NCBI RefSeq assembly: GCF_036030735.1
Contig: NZ_CP107928.1
Span: 8,308,001-8,372,000 of the forward strand
Direction: 5' to 3'
Source: Streptomyces sp. NBC_00425
GTDB taxonomy: Bacteria; Actinomycetota; Actinomycetes; Streptomycetales; Streptomycetaceae
Length of the DNA stretch: 64,000 nt
Shown here: positions 1 to 9,035 of the stretch, in pieces
Layout: each line of letters opens with the position of its first letter
Numbering within the stretch: position 1 is the first letter of the stretch
Program-made: the position numbers and the translations under genes
The notes under the pieces: model-generated
What the model was told of the DNA's origin: nothing
Databases searched by the model: none
Seen by the model: only the letters and a program-made list of their open reading frames with translations

Positions 1-868
1 TCACCGTCACCAGGCCGGCCCGCGGCTTGTTCTCGTCGCCGACGACGAACACCGCCGCGCAGTTGCCGGTGAGGCGGTTGGACGCGAGGGTGAGGTTGCG
101 CAGCCGGCGGACGGTGACGCCGATCCGGTTGCCCTCGAGCCGGTTGCGCTCGACGACCGTTCCCTCGGTGTCGACGGCGCCCATCTCCTCCTTGACGGAG
201 TTGGCGAGGAACAGGCCCGCGTCGCCGTTGTCCCGTGCGGTGTTGCCCCGGAACACGCCGTGCAGGGAGCCCTCCTGGGCGATGCCCCACACACCGTTCT
301 TCTCGGCGGTGACGTTGCGCACCGTCAGGTTGTCGGCGGCCATGGCGTAGACGCCGGACCGGGTGAAGCCCGTGACGGTCAGGTTCGCGACGGTGACGTC
401 CTCGACGTGCTGTTCCTTCGTGCCGAGCACGCAGACGCCGTTGCCGCTCTCGGCGCAGCCCTCGGCGGCCTTGACGGCGGGCTTGGCCGCCGGCTTCGCA
501 CCGGGCTTGGCCGCCGGCTTCGCGGCGGGCTTCGTCGCGGGCTTGGCGGCGCCCGCACCGGTGGCGGTGCCCGCGGTGCCCGCCGCGGCGGCGCCGGAGA
601 CGGCGGCCGGCCGGATGACCGTGCCGCGGCCCATGCCGCGCAGGGTCAGCCCGGGCGTCTTCACGGTGACGCTCTCGCGGTAGGTGCCGAAGGCCACCAG
701 AACGGTGTCGCCCGGCGCCGCGGCGTCCACGGCCTGCTGGATCGATTGTCCCGGATGCACGAGGTGCACCTGGTGCGCCGTGTGCCCGGCGGTGGGGGAG
801 GCGGCGCCGAGCCCCGTCCCGAGGAGGGTCGCTGTGCACGCCAGGTACGCGATATGGCATTTCTTCAT
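1..868 (-). CDS. secreted right-handed beta-helix (pectate lyase-like fold) protein, 3' end outside window
   Basis: The minus-strand frame opens with ATG at 868 and is still open at base 1, so only the first 289 residues are visible. It starts MKKCHIAYLACTATLLG, a short secretion signal with a cysteine near the cleavage region. A stretch that matches the usual start of parallel beta-helix proteins follows (HPGQSIQQAVDAAAPGDTV, then YRESVTVKTPGLTLRG). Later repeats such as VANLTVTGF, NLTVRNVTAEKNGVWGI and GNTARDNGDAGLFLANS are typical beta-helix coils. Between them, at about residues 106-135, is an Ala/Lys/Pro linker made of repeated KPA units. The family includes polysaccharide lyases and carbohydrate-binding surface proteins; I cannot assign a substrate. 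It is about 130 bp downstream of the sensor kinase and may be read with it. Confidence 0.8.
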   Translation of the reverse strand, partial: MKKCHIAYLACTATLLGTGLGAASPTAGHTAHQVHLVHPGQSIQQAVDAAAPGDTVLVAFGTYRESVTVKTPGLTLRGMGRGTVIRPAAVSGAAAAGTAGTATGAGAAKPATKPAAKPAAKPGAKPAAKPAVKAAEGCAESGNGVCVLGTKEQHVEDVTVANLTVTGFTRSGVYAMAADNLTVRNVTAEKNGVWGIAQEGSLHGVFRGNTARDNGDAGLFLANSVKEEMGAVDTEGTVVERNRLEGNRIGVTVRRLRNLTLASNRLTGNCAAVFVVGDENKPRAGLVTV

Positions 869-997
869 ATCGCGCACGCTATGACCCGATGCCGGGTTAA
901 CCGGCGGGATGGGCCATCCAAGGGCGTGTCCGGCGTGTCCGCCCCCGTCGCCGCCCCCTGCGGGCGGGCCGCGGGGGCGGCTACGGGGGCGGCGCCC

Positions 998-3259
998 TCA
1001 GCGCCCGTCGCCCCGGCCCCGCCGGTTGCCTCCGGGCGGCGTGCGGCGGGGGAGCCGTCGCGGACGGACGTCGGCGGGCGCCTCCTGCGCAGGGCCCGCC
1101 CTGCCCGCGTCGTCCTGCCAGGCCTCGTAGTCGGTGAAGGCGTCGCCGGAGTCCGAGCCGCCGAAGAGCCCCGTGCCGCCCGCGCTCCGAGCGGTCGGGA
1201 GGTCCCTGATCATGGCGAGGGCCAGGGTGTCGGAGTCGGGCATCGCGTCCGCCGGGCGCTGGGCCACCGTGTCGGGCAGCATGACGAGGCACGTGGTGCC
1301 GGACTTCTCGGCGGACGGGCGCAACTGGACGCGGATACCGTGGCGTTCGGCCAGCCGGCCGACCACGAACAGCCCCATGTGCTGGGCGATGTCGACGTCG
1401 ACGGTCGGCGGGTTGGCCAGCTTGTGGTTGATCACCGCGAAGTCGTCCGCCTCGAGGCCGATGCCCTCGTCGTGGATCTCGACCATGATCCGGCCGTCGG
1501 GAAGCCGCGAGCCGGTCACCCGCACCAGCGAGTGCGGGGAGGAGAACGCCGTGGCGTTCTCCAGCAGTTCGGCGAGCAGGTGCACGAGATCGGTCACGGC
1601 CTGGCCCTGGACCTGCGCCTCCGGCAGACCGGCGAACCGGATGCGCTCGTACTGCTCCACCTCCGAGGAGGCCGCGCGGACGATGTCGACGAGCGGCAGC
1701 GGGCCGTCCCACTGCTGGGCGGGCCTCTCCCCGCCGAGCACGAGGAGGTTCTCGCCGTTGCGGCGCACCCGTGTGGCGAGGTGGTCCAGTTTGAAGAGGT
1801 TCTCCAGCTGGTCCGGGTCCGTCTCGTTGTCCTCCAGGCTGGTGATCATGGCTAGTTGCCGCTCGATCAGGGATTGGCTGCGGCGCGAGAGGTTGGTGAA
1901 GATCGCGTTGATGTTGCCGCGCAGCAGCGCCTGCTCGGTCGCGAGCCGGATGGCCTCGCGGTGGACGTGGTCGAAGGCCCGGGCGACCTCGCCGATCTCG
2001 TCGGTGGTGTCGATGGCGATGGGAGTGACCCGGGTGTCCACCTTGCCGGGGTCGGTCTGCGACAGCTGGTCGATCAGGGCCGGCAGTCGCTGCCCGGCGA
2101 TCTCGATGGCGGAGGCGCTCAGCCGGCGCATGCCGGTGACCATCGTGCGGGCCACCCAGGTGGCGAGCAGGAACGCGACGAGCACCGCCGCGAGCACCAG
2201 CGCGGCGTTGGTCATCGCGTCTCCGCGCGCCTGGTCGGCGATGTCCTGGGCGCTGGCGAGGGCGGCGTCGGTGAGATACACCTGGACGCCGCGGTAGGCG
2301 TCGAAGCCCAGGGTGGACGCGGCGAAGAAGGATTCCGGGGTGATGCCCTGCTCGGCGAGCTCCCCGGCGGGCTTCCCGGTGGCGATCGCGGCGATCATCG
2401 CGTCCATGGAAGGCGGGGCGACGTACCTCTTCCCCGCCGCCTCGGCCTCGGCGGCGGCCGCGGCGGTCTGCTGCTTGCCGCGGGCCCCGGCGTCGGTCAG
2501 CGCCTTCTGCAGCCGCGCCATGTCCGCGGTGGTGGCGGCGCCCGCGAACTCCTGCAGACCCACCTGTTCGAGGTAGGCGTACGAGCGGAAGGAGGCGAGC
2601 TGGGTCTCCAGTTCGCCCGGAGCGAGGGCGTCGCGGTCGTCCACCAGCAGATGCGTGCCGATCGCCCGGATCAGGGACTCGGCGGCCTGCGTCAGGGACA
2701 CGGCGTAGAGCGTCCGGCCGAAGCTGGCCTGGTTGTCGCTGCCGAAGCCGAGTTCGTTGGAGATCTCCATCAGGGGGTGCTGGACGGTGTGGTAGCTCTC
2801 CTCCGTCTGCACGCCGGTCATCCGTGAGGTGAACGCGTTGGTCCGAACGGCGGTGAGCTGCTTCTCGCCCTCGCGCACCAGCTGCACGCGCCGCAGGAGG
2901 CCGCTGGTCTGCGGCATCCGGGCGACCGCCGCGTCGAACGCCTTCGCGTCCGCGTCGGTGATCTTCCGGGCCTGGACGACGGCGGCCGACTCCTTCTTCT
3001 CCGCGACGAGCGGGATCACCGACACGTCGCGCTCGTTGATCGCGTCGCTCGCGTACTTGTTGGCGGCCTGGACGAGTTCGGCCACGCTGACTGCGTCGTC
3101 GGCGTCCTGCCAGGTGTCCACCGAACGTTTCACCCGGATGCCGCCGAACACGAGGGCCACGAGCACCGGGATGAGGAGAACGGCGCGCAGCCGTCTGCCC
3201 ACGGGCCAGTTGCGGGTGAGGGATCTCCGTCCCTCCGCTGTGGGTGAGTTGTTCGGCAC
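998..3259 (-). CDS. orphan sensor histidine kinase with nitrate/nitrite-sensing-like (NIT) extracellular domain, HAMP and ATPase domains
   Basis: A 753-residue membrane protein. One membrane segment lies near residues 23-40 (LRAVLLIPVLVALVFGGI), followed by a long, mostly helical extracytoplasmic region of the NIT type, and a second segment (NAALVLAAVLVAFLLATWVA) leading into a HAMP linker. The cytoplasmic part has the LLRGNINAIFTNLSRRSQSLI helix region seen in this Streptomyces kinase group and a HATPase_c domain with the N-box LAELLENATAFS, the G1 box HDEGIGLEADD and the later GLFVVGRLA. I chose GTG at 3259 because GAGGACAG stands just before it; a longer reading to 3313 has no such site. 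Homologues often sit in conservon operons with roadblock, DUF742 and GTPase genes. None of these follows here, and no response regulator is adjacent. Signal and partner are unknown. Confidence 0.85.
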   Translation of the reverse strand: MPNNSPTAEGRRSLTRNWPVGRRLRAVLLIPVLVALVFGGIRVKRSVDTWQDADDAVSVAELVQAANKYASDAINERDVSVIPLVAEKKESAAVVQARKITDADAKAFDAAVARMPQTSGLLRRVQLVREGEKQLTAVRTNAFTSRMTGVQTEESYHTVQHPLMEISNELGFGSDNQASFGRTLYAVSLTQAAESLIRAIGTHLLVDDRDALAPGELETQLASFRSYAYLEQVGLQEFAGAATTADMARLQKALTDAGARGKQQTAAAAAEAEAAGKRYVAPPSMDAMIAAIATGKPAGELAEQGITPESFFAASTLGFDAYRGVQVYLTDAALASAQDIADQARGDAMTNAALVLAAVLVAFLLATWVARTMVTGMRRLSASAIEIAGQRLPALIDQLSQTDPGKVDTRVTPIAIDTTDEIGEVARAFDHVHREAIRLATEQALLRGNINAIFTNLSRRSQSLIERQLAMITSLEDNETDPDQLENLFKLDHLATRVRRNGENLLVLGGERPAQQWDGPLPLVDIVRAASSEVEQYERIRFAGLPEAQVQGQAVTDLVHLLAELLENATAFSSPHSLVRVTGSRLPDGRIMVEIHDEGIGLEADDFAVINHKLANPPTVDVDIAQHMGLFVVGRLAERHGIRVQLRPSAEKSGTTCLVMLPDTVAQRPADAMPDSDTLALAMIRDLPTARSAGGTGLFGGSDSGDAFTDYEAWQDDAGRAGPAQEAPADVRPRRLPRRTPPGGNRRGRGDGR

Positions 3260-3448
3260 GCTGTCCTCATCGCCTGTGGAACGCCCCGCGCGGGATGCGC
3301 CGGTACCCCTCACTACGGCGGGTACGCGGCACTGCGTTCAGAAGTGGTGCAACTTTCACCAAACTAGTGCCGTTCGCGTCCCGTTCGCCACCGTGGACCG
3401 CATGACTTTGCACACGACTTCGACCGTGGCGTGCCCGGGCGCACAGGG

Positions 3449-4657
3449 TCACGCGCGGCCGTGGGACTCCTGCGAGCGGCGCGACAGGGCGTCGATGACC
3501 ACCGCGGCGAACAGCACTCCGCCGGTGATGATGAACTGGACGGCCGGCGGTGTGTCCGTGATCGCCATGCCGGACGCGATCGACTGGATCACCAGCATGC
3601 CCAGCACCGCCGACCATGTGGTGCCACGTCCGCCGAACAGGCTGGTGCCGCCGATGACCGCCGCCGCGATGGCGTTCACCAGCAGGACGCCCGACCCCGA
3701 GCTCTGGCTCACCGAGGTGATGCGCGAGGCCAGGAACAGGCCGCCGATCGCGGCCATCGTGCCCGAGACCGCGAGCACCGCCGTCTGCACCCAGGTCACG
3801 CTGAGACTGGCCCGGCGGGACGCCTCGACGCTCCCGCCCAGGGCGTATACCTGCCGTCCGTAGTGCGTGCGGCGCAGCATGACGTCGAGGCCGGCCACCA
3901 CCACCAGGAAGACCAGCAGGGCCAGCGGCAGCCCCTGGAAGCGGTTCAGCAGGTAGGCGACGCCGAAGGCGACCGCAGCGAGCCCGGCGGTGCGCACCAC
4001 GGTGCCGCGCAGCGAGCGGTGCGGCATGTCGACGGCCCGGCGGCGGCGCCGGTCCCGGTCGCAGGCGAGGAAGTAGGCGCCCGCGGCGAGCGCCGCGAGG
4101 CCGTAGGCGACCGCGTCCTGCGTGAAGTAGTAGCTGGTCAGCTTGGCGATCAGGCCGTCCTCGTCCAGGTTGACGGTGCCGCTGTCGCCGAGGACGGCGA
4201 GCATGAGGCCGTTCCAGGTGAGCAGGCCGGCCAGGGTGACCACGAAGGCCGGCACCCGGGTCCGGGCGATGGAGTAGCCCTGCACGGTTCCCGCGACCGT
4301 GCCCGCCAGTACCGCCACGATCAGCGCGAGCCATTCCGGCGCCCCGTGGTTCACGTTCAGCACCGCGAAGACGGCCGCGGCCAGGCCGCTGATCGAGCCG
4401 ACGGAGAGGTCGAGTTCACCGAGCAGCAGCACGAAGACGATGCCGACGGCGATCAGCCCCGTTCCCACGATGTCCACGCTGAGGTTGGACAGGTTGCGGG
4501 GCGAGAGGAAGTTCTCGTTGAGGGACTGGAAGGTGATCCAGACGACGGCCAGGACGAGGACGACGGGTAGCGAACCCAGTTCGCCGGCGCTCAGCTTGCG
4601 CCGGAACGCCGTCACCCCGCTCTCCATCGCGCGGGCGACGGCCCGCAGGCTCTTCAC
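3449..4657 (-). CDS. xylH: xylose-type ABC transporter permease
   Basis: A 402-residue polytopic inner-membrane protein with about ten hydrophobic segments. It carries the BPD_transp_2 (sugar/branched amino acid) signatures LLLGELDLSVGSISGLAA and, near the end, ALGGSVEASRRASLSVTWV and GGTSLFGGRGTTWSAVLG. The length and the charged insert around HRSLRG fit XylH rather than the shorter RbsC. Its GTG start at 4657 overlaps the TGA of the ATPase gene (GTGA), so the two are translationally coupled; a GTG one codon earlier is also possible. It would form the channel through which sugar released by the XylF-type lipoprotein enters the cell. Substrate is inferred from the binding protein and from synteny of xylF-xylG-xylH known in Streptomyces. 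A ROK regulator often found next to that operon is not present here. Confidence 0.88.
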   Translation of the reverse strand: MKSLRAVARAMESGVTAFRRKLSAGELGSLPVVLVLAVVWITFQSLNENFLSPRNLSNLSVDIVGTGLIAVGIVFVLLLGELDLSVGSISGLAAAVFAVLNVNHGAPEWLALIVAVLAGTVAGTVQGYSIARTRVPAFVVTLAGLLTWNGLMLAVLGDSGTVNLDEDGLIAKLTSYYFTQDAVAYGLAALAAGAYFLACDRDRRRRRAVDMPHRSLRGTVVRTAGLAAVAFGVAYLLNRFQGLPLALLVFLVVVAGLDVMLRRTHYGRQVYALGGSVEASRRASLSVTWVQTAVLAVSGTMAAIGGLFLASRITSVSQSSGSGVLLVNAIAAAVIGGTSLFGGRGTTWSAVLGMLVIQSIASGMAITDTPPAVQFIITGGVLFAAVVIDALSRRSQESHGRA

Positions 4658-5427
4658 CACCCCGCCTCCCGGCCGGCCGGCCGGCGCGGCACGTTCTCCG
4701 TGGCGCCGGTGATGGACGAGACGATCTGTTCCTGCGACGCGGTGTTCACGTCGAAGAAGCCGTTGTTGCGGCCCAGGCGCAGCACGACGGCCCGGTCGGC
4801 GAGCGCCTTCACGTCGCCCATGTTGTGACTGATGAGCAGCACGCCCAGCCCGCGGTCGCGCAACCGGTCCACCAGGTCGAGGACCTCGGCGCTCTGCTCG
4901 AACCCGAGGGACGCGGTCGGCTCGTCCAGGAGCAGGATCCTCGGGTCGCCCAGGAGCGAGCGGGCGATGGCCACCGTCTGCCGCTGACCGCCGGAGAGCG
5001 AGACGACGGGGCCGCGCAGATCGGGCATGCCCCGGGTCAGGCGTTCCAGCAGCTGCCGGGTACGGCGTTCCATCTCCACCTCGTCGAGGAACCCGAACCG
5101 GCGGATCTCCCGGCCGAGGAACAGGTTCCCGACGACGTCGAGGTTCCCGCACAGCGCCAGGTCCTGGTAGACGGTGGCGATGCCGAGGTCGCGGGCGTCG
5201 TGCGGACGCCGGATGTGCACCGGAGCGCCCCGCCACTCGATGACGCCCTTCTCCGCGGGGGTCACTCCGGAGATCACCTTGACCAGGGTGGACTTGCCGG
5301 CCCCGTTGTCGCCGAGCAGGGCGACGACCTGGCCGGCGTGGATCTCCAGTTCGATGTCGTCGAGGACCTTGACGACGCCGAAGCGCTTGCACACCCCGCG
5401 CAGCGCCAGCAAGGGGGGATCCGGCAC
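4654..5427 (-). CDS. xylG: xylose-type ABC transporter ATP-binding protein (single ATPase domain)
   Basis: A 257-residue ABC ATPase with Walker A GDNGAGKST (residues 39-47), Q-loop glutamine at 88 (VYQDL), signature LSGGQ (144-148), Walker B ILLLDEPTASL (164-174) and switch histidine at 201. It has only one ATPase domain; RbsA/XylG of enterobacteria have two in tandem, but single-domain versions are known for the Streptomyces xylose system. The start chosen is GTG at 5427, about 5-8 nt after AAGGTGG. A GTG at 5436 in the same frame sits directly on the purine-rich stretch and is less likely. It lies 37 bp downstream of the binding-protein gene and overlaps the permease gene by 4 bp, so the three form an operon. 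It powers import from the cytoplasmic face of the membrane. Confidence 0.9.
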   Translation of the reverse strand: MPDPPLLALRGVCKRFGVVKVLDDIELEIHAGQVVALLGDNGAGKSTLVKVISGVTPAEKGVIEWRGAPVHIRRPHDARDLGIATVYQDLALCGNLDVVGNLFLGREIRRFGFLDEVEMERRTRQLLERLTRGMPDLRGPVVSLSGGQRQTVAIARSLLGDPRILLLDEPTASLGFEQSAEVLDLVDRLRDRGLGVLLISHNMGDVKALADRAVVLRLGRNNGFFDVNTASQEQIVSSITGATENVPRRPAGREAGW

Positions 5428-5464
5428 GCAAACCACCTTCTTCCCGGGAGCGGGGGACGCGGCG

Positions 5465-6556
5465 TCAGGTGAGTCCGGCCCTGTCGCAGGCGGCCCGGAG
5501 TTGCGGCGTGCAGATCTGCTGGACGGTGTGCAGGCCGTCCTTGACGACCGTGGTCCCGATGTTGTCGACCGTCACGGACACCGGCGTGAGCAGCACGGAC
5601 GCGACGGCCTCCCCGCCGCGCGTCGGCACCTCGCCGGTGGCGACGGGTTCGAGGCTCTCGCCGCGCGCCGCCGCCACGGCCATGGAGCCGCCGGCCGCCG
5701 CCTCGGGCCCGAACGGCTTGAAGACGGTCATGTACTGGTCGCCGCCGACGATGCGGCGCAGCGCGGGGAGTTCTGCGTCCTGCCCGGTGACCGGCGGCAG
5801 CGGGGTGACCTTGTTCGCCTTGAGGGCGGAGATGCTGCCTCCGGCGAGACCGTCGTTGGCCGCGTAGACCCCGTCGATCGACTCGGGGCCGAGCGCCGCG
5901 AGCGCCCCGGACATGTTCATGTGCGCGGTCTCCGGCCGCCACTGCGGGGTGTCGTACGCCTTGCCGATCCGCACCTTCCCGGCGAGCACGGACAGCGCGC
6001 CCCGCTGGAACGCCCGGGCGTTGGGGTCGCTCGGGTCGCCGTTCATCATGACGATCTGGGCGCCGGGCACCTTGTCGCCCATCGCCCGCAGCAGGGCCCT
6101 GCCCTGGAGCCTGCCGACCTCCACGCCGTCGAAGGAGACGTAGCCCGAGACGGGGCCCTCGGCGAGCCGGTCGTAGGCGATGACGGGGATGCCGGCCTCG
6201 TGGGCCTTGGTGACCGCGGGTCCGAGCGAGCGCGCGTCCACGGCCACCAGCACGATGGCGTCCACCCCCTTGGTGATCATCGAATCCATCTGTTCCTGCT
6301 GGAGTGCCACATCGCCCTTGGCGTTGGCGTGTTCGACCTCGCAGTCGTCGCACAGCCGGGCGATCCGTTTCTCCAGCAGCGGCCTGTCCTGGCCCTCCCA
6401 GCGGGGCGTGGTGGCGTCCGGCAGCAACAGGCCGATGCGCGGTCCGCTCCCGCCGTCGCGGGGCTCGCTGTCGGCGTCCGCCCCGCAGGCGGCCAGGACC
6501 GCCGCCGTGCAGAGCACGGTCAGGGCCATCACCGTGTCCCGAATGCAGGCCTTCAT
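5465..6556 (-). CDS. xylF: D-xylose-type ABC transporter substrate-binding lipoprotein
   Basis: A 363-residue lipoprotein. The signal peptide ends in the lipobox LAAC (about residues 21-24), so the mature protein is tethered to the outer face of the membrane. The body is a periplasmic-binding-protein type 1 fold: IGLLLPDATTPRWE, VDAIVLVAVDARSL, GIPVIAYDRLAEGPVSGYVSFDG, VYAANDGLAGG and VTGQDAELPALRRIV. These blocks correspond to XylF (IAYDR..YISFDN, ASNDATAGG, GQDADLA). Cysteine pairs occur at LCDDCEV and at the C-terminus (ICTPQLRAACDR). It heads the xylFGH operon. It is a clear paralogue of the lipoprotein at 9032-10117. Xylose specificity is inferred from family resemblance. Confidence 0.9.
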   Translation of the reverse strand: MKACIRDTVMALTVLCTAAVLAACGADADSEPRDGGSGPRIGLLLPDATTPRWEGQDRPLLEKRIARLCDDCEVEHANAKGDVALQQEQMDSMITKGVDAIVLVAVDARSLGPAVTKAHEAGIPVIAYDRLAEGPVSGYVSFDGVEVGRLQGRALLRAMGDKVPGAQIVMMNGDPSDPNARAFQRGALSVLAGKVRIGKAYDTPQWRPETAHMNMSGALAALGPESIDGVYAANDGLAGGSISALKANKVTPLPPVTGQDAELPALRRIVGGDQYMTVFKPFGPEAAAGGSMAVAAARGESLEPVATGEVPTRGGEAVASVLLTPVSVTVDNIGTTVVKDGLHTVQQICTPQLRAACDRAGLT

Positions 6557-6617
6557 ATGCGATACCTGCCGTAGACGACAATAGGGTGGATATGTTCGGC
6601 TGATCCTTATATGCGAT
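6555..6617. promoter_or_regulatory. direct repeat in the divergent xylF / phosphatase promoter region
   Basis: The 9-mer ATATGCGAT occurs twice, at 6555-6563 (overlapping the xylF start codon) and at 6609-6617, in the short divergent region between xylF and the phosphatase gene. The sequence between is relatively AT-rich for this genome (ACAATAGGGTGGATATG). The repeat could be a regulator site serving both directions. No -10/-35 pair could be assigned with confidence. This is pattern only. Confidence 0.35.
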
Positions 6618-6677
6618 TCTGGTGGGTGGGTGCCCCGATCTCAACCTGTCGGCACCTGCGGCAGGACGGGAGGTACG

Positions 6678-9035
6678 TTGCGGACATGCCTCGACCGGGC
6701 CCTGACCTTCGCCGGAGCGACGCTGGCGGCGGTCTACGCGCCCGGCGCCGCCGAGGGAGAACTCCGGCTGGTGGACACGTCCGGAGGAACCCCTTCCGGA
6801 CAGCGGCCGCCGGAGCGCCTGCCGCTGTCCGGTGACTCGCCCGCGGTCCTCGCCTTCCGCACCGACCGCCCCCTCTGGCTGCCCGCCGACACCCCACCCG
6901 GACCGCTCGGCGCGCTTCCCCTGGACGCGGACGGCCGGCGACTGGGCTGCCTCCTCGTCCTCGGCTCCTCCGCGGACGGCTTCGAGAACGAACAGCGCCG
7001 GTTCCTGGAGCGGTACGCCGACGCCGTCGCCGTGCTGCTCGAACCGGCCCCCGACCCGCCGGGAACGGCGTCCCTGCTGGCGCCCGCCCTGCACAGCCTG
7101 CGCGTCGGCTCGTTCGTCCTCTTCCCCGACACCGGCCTGATCGAGGCCGACGAGACCCTGCTCGAGCTGGTCGGCATCACCCCCGACGACTTCGACGGCA
7201 AGGTCGACACCCTGCTCGCCCACGCCCTGCCGGAGGACATGCACGCTTTGATGACGGTCCTGGAGCCCGCGGACCTGGAGTCCGGCCGGCGCGACCTGGA
7301 GTTCCGGGTCCGCGGCCCGAAGGGCGAGATGCGCTGGCTGAGCCTGAGCTGCCGGACCGCGCCGGCCGCCGAAGGCCGGCCGGACGGCGTGCTCGGCCTG
7401 GTGACGGCCACCCCGGTGCTGCGCGGCGGAGCCGACGACGTCTCCCGCATCCAGTGGCTGACCGCCGCCCTCGACGACGCCGCCACCGTCCGCGACGTCG
7501 GCCGCGTGGTGGTCGCCGCCCTGCGGGAGCCGCTGGCCGCCGACCGCGTCGCCCTCGCCGCACTGCAGGACGACCGGCTCATGGTCACCGTCCTCGACCC
7601 GCCCCAGCCCACGGCCTGGCCCGAGGCCTGGCGCTCGGAATGGCGCACCGAATGGCCCGACGCCCCGCTGCGCGCCCTGCCCACCCTGCGGGACGCGCTG
7701 CGCGACGGCCGGATGGACCTGTGGCCCACCGACGCCGACCTCGAACCCGGACTGTCCGGCATCGGCCCCGGCGGACTGGCCGTCCTGCCGCTGCCCGCCA
7801 AGGGCAGCGTCGCCGGCGTGTGCCTGGTCGGCTGGGACCGGCCGCACGAGTTCGTCCCCGAGGAACGGTCGCTGCTCACCGCGACCGCCGCCCTCGTCGG
7901 ACAGGCCCTCAAACGGGCCCACGCGCACGACGCCGAGCAGGAACTCGCCACGATGCTCCAGCGCAGCCTGCTGCCCCGGCGCCTGCCCGAACTCCCCGGC
8001 GGGACCGCCGTCGCCCGCTATCTGCCGGCCCGGCGCGGCCTCCAGGTGGGCGGCGACTGGTACGACGTCATCGCCCTCTCCCAGGACCGGGTGGCGCTGG
8101 TCATCGGAGACGTGCAGGGCCACAGTGCCGGAGCCGCGACGATCATGGGCCAGATGCGGACCGCGGTCCGGGCCTACGCGATGGAGGGTCACCCGCCCGA
8201 CGTGGTCGTCTCGCACGCCAACCGGCTCCTCGTCGGCATGGAGACCGACCTGTTCGCCACCTGCTGCTACGCCGAACTGGACATGGAGGAGGGCAACACC
8301 CTGTTCGTGCGGGCCGGCCATCTGGCGCCCCTGCTGCGCAGGCCCGACGGCGAGACCGAGGAGGTCGAGGTCGCGGGCGGCCCCCCGCTGGGCATCCTCG
8401 CCGAGGCCGACTTCCCCATGACGGCCGTCGAACTGACCCCCGGCACGGTCCTCGCCCTGGTCACCGACGGTCTGGTCGAGGCAGCCGACCTCCCGCTCGA
8501 CGAGGGCATGCGGCGCACCCGCGCCGCGCTCGCCGCGGCCGACCCCGCGGACCTCGGCCGCACGGCCGACCTGCTGCTCGGCGACGCCGGCCGCCGCGAG
8601 GACGACGTGGCGCTGCTGCTGCTGCGCTACGACGGCATGAAGACCCGCCCCATCCGGGCCGGCTGGATGGTGTGGCGGCTGCCCGACGCCGTGATGCACG
8701 CCCGCCGCTTCACCGCGCGCACCCTGCGCCGCTGGCAGGTCCAGGAGGCCGCCGACGCCGTGCTGCTGGTCGTCTCCGAGCTCGTCACCAACGCCCTCGT
8801 GCACACACAGGGCCCGGTCCGGCTCGACCTGATCCTGCGCGGCGACCGCGTGCGCGTCTGCGTGAGCGACTCCTCGCCGCGCGCCCCCGCCAAACCGGTG
8901 ATCGTCGACTGGGAGTCCACCGGAGGCCGCGGCCTGCTGCTGGTCGAGGCGATGTCCGACGCGTTCGGCTCGGTCCCGGTGGCCGGCGGCAAACAAGTGT
9001 GGAGCGAGATCGTCGTACCGGAGGCAGTGCCGTGA
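6678..9035 (+). CDS. GAF-PAS-GAF-SpoIIE (PP2C-type) serine phosphatase with C-terminal HATPase_c anti-sigma-like kinase domain
   Basis: About 785 residues, soluble, without membrane segments. An N-terminal GAF-like region (DRALTFAGATLAAVYAPG), a PAS-like region (RVGSFVLFPDTGLIEADETLLELVGI) and a second GAF (AADRVALAALQDDRLMVTVLD) precede the helix QELATMLQRSLLPRRLP. The SpoIIE phosphatase core follows, with VGGDWYDVI, GDVQGHSAGAA, AGHLAPLLRR, LVTDGLVEA and DDVALLLLRYDG. The last 130 residues are a HATPase_c domain (VVSELVTNALVHTQ, STGGRGLLLVEAMSD) like RsbW/SpoIIAB. Such proteins tune sigma factors by partner switching. I favour TTG at 6678 because GGGAGG lies 4 nt upstream and the GAF fold begins there; a GTG at 6630 would add 16 residues that look non-coding. 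The stop overlaps the GTG of the next gene (GTGA), coupling it to a sugar-binding lipoprotein. Confidence 0.85.
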   Translation: MRTCLDRALTFAGATLAAVYAPGAAEGELRLVDTSGGTPSGQRPPERLPLSGDSPAVLAFRTDRPLWLPADTPPGPLGALPLDADGRRLGCLLVLGSSADGFENEQRRFLERYADAVAVLLEPAPDPPGTASLLAPALHSLRVGSFVLFPDTGLIEADETLLELVGITPDDFDGKVDTLLAHALPEDMHALMTVLEPADLESGRRDLEFRVRGPKGEMRWLSLSCRTAPAAEGRPDGVLGLVTATPVLRGGADDVSRIQWLTAALDDAATVRDVGRVVVAALREPLAADRVALAALQDDRLMVTVLDPPQPTAWPEAWRSEWRTEWPDAPLRALPTLRDALRDGRMDLWPTDADLEPGLSGIGPGGLAVLPLPAKGSVAGVCLVGWDRPHEFVPEERSLLTATAALVGQALKRAHAHDAEQELATMLQRSLLPRRLPELPGGTAVARYLPARRGLQVGGDWYDVIALSQDRVALVIGDVQGHSAGAATIMGQMRTAVRAYAMEGHPPDVVVSHANRLLVGMETDLFATCCYAELDMEEGNTLFVRAGHLAPLLRRPDGETEEVEVAGGPPLGILAEADFPMTAVELTPGTVLALVTDGLVEAADLPLDEGMRRTRAALAAADPADLGRTADLLLGDAGRREDDVALLLLRYDGMKTRPIRAGWMVWRLPDAVMHARRFTARTLRRWQVQEAADAVLLVVSELVTNALVHTQGPVRLDLILRGDRVRVCVSDSSPRAPAKPVIVDWESTGGRGLLLVEAMSDAFGSVPVAGGKQVWSEIVVPEAVP

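Noticed and set aside
998..3259. A conservon (kinase, roadblock, DUF742, GTPase) operon
   Set aside because: The kinase is of the right type but none of the partner genes follows; downstream is a beta-helix protein.
5274..8996. A minus-strand open frame of 1240 codons opposite the phosphatase gene
   Set aside because: It is the mirror frame of the GAF/SpoIIE gene and of shifted xylF, low in hydrophobic structure and without ribosome site.
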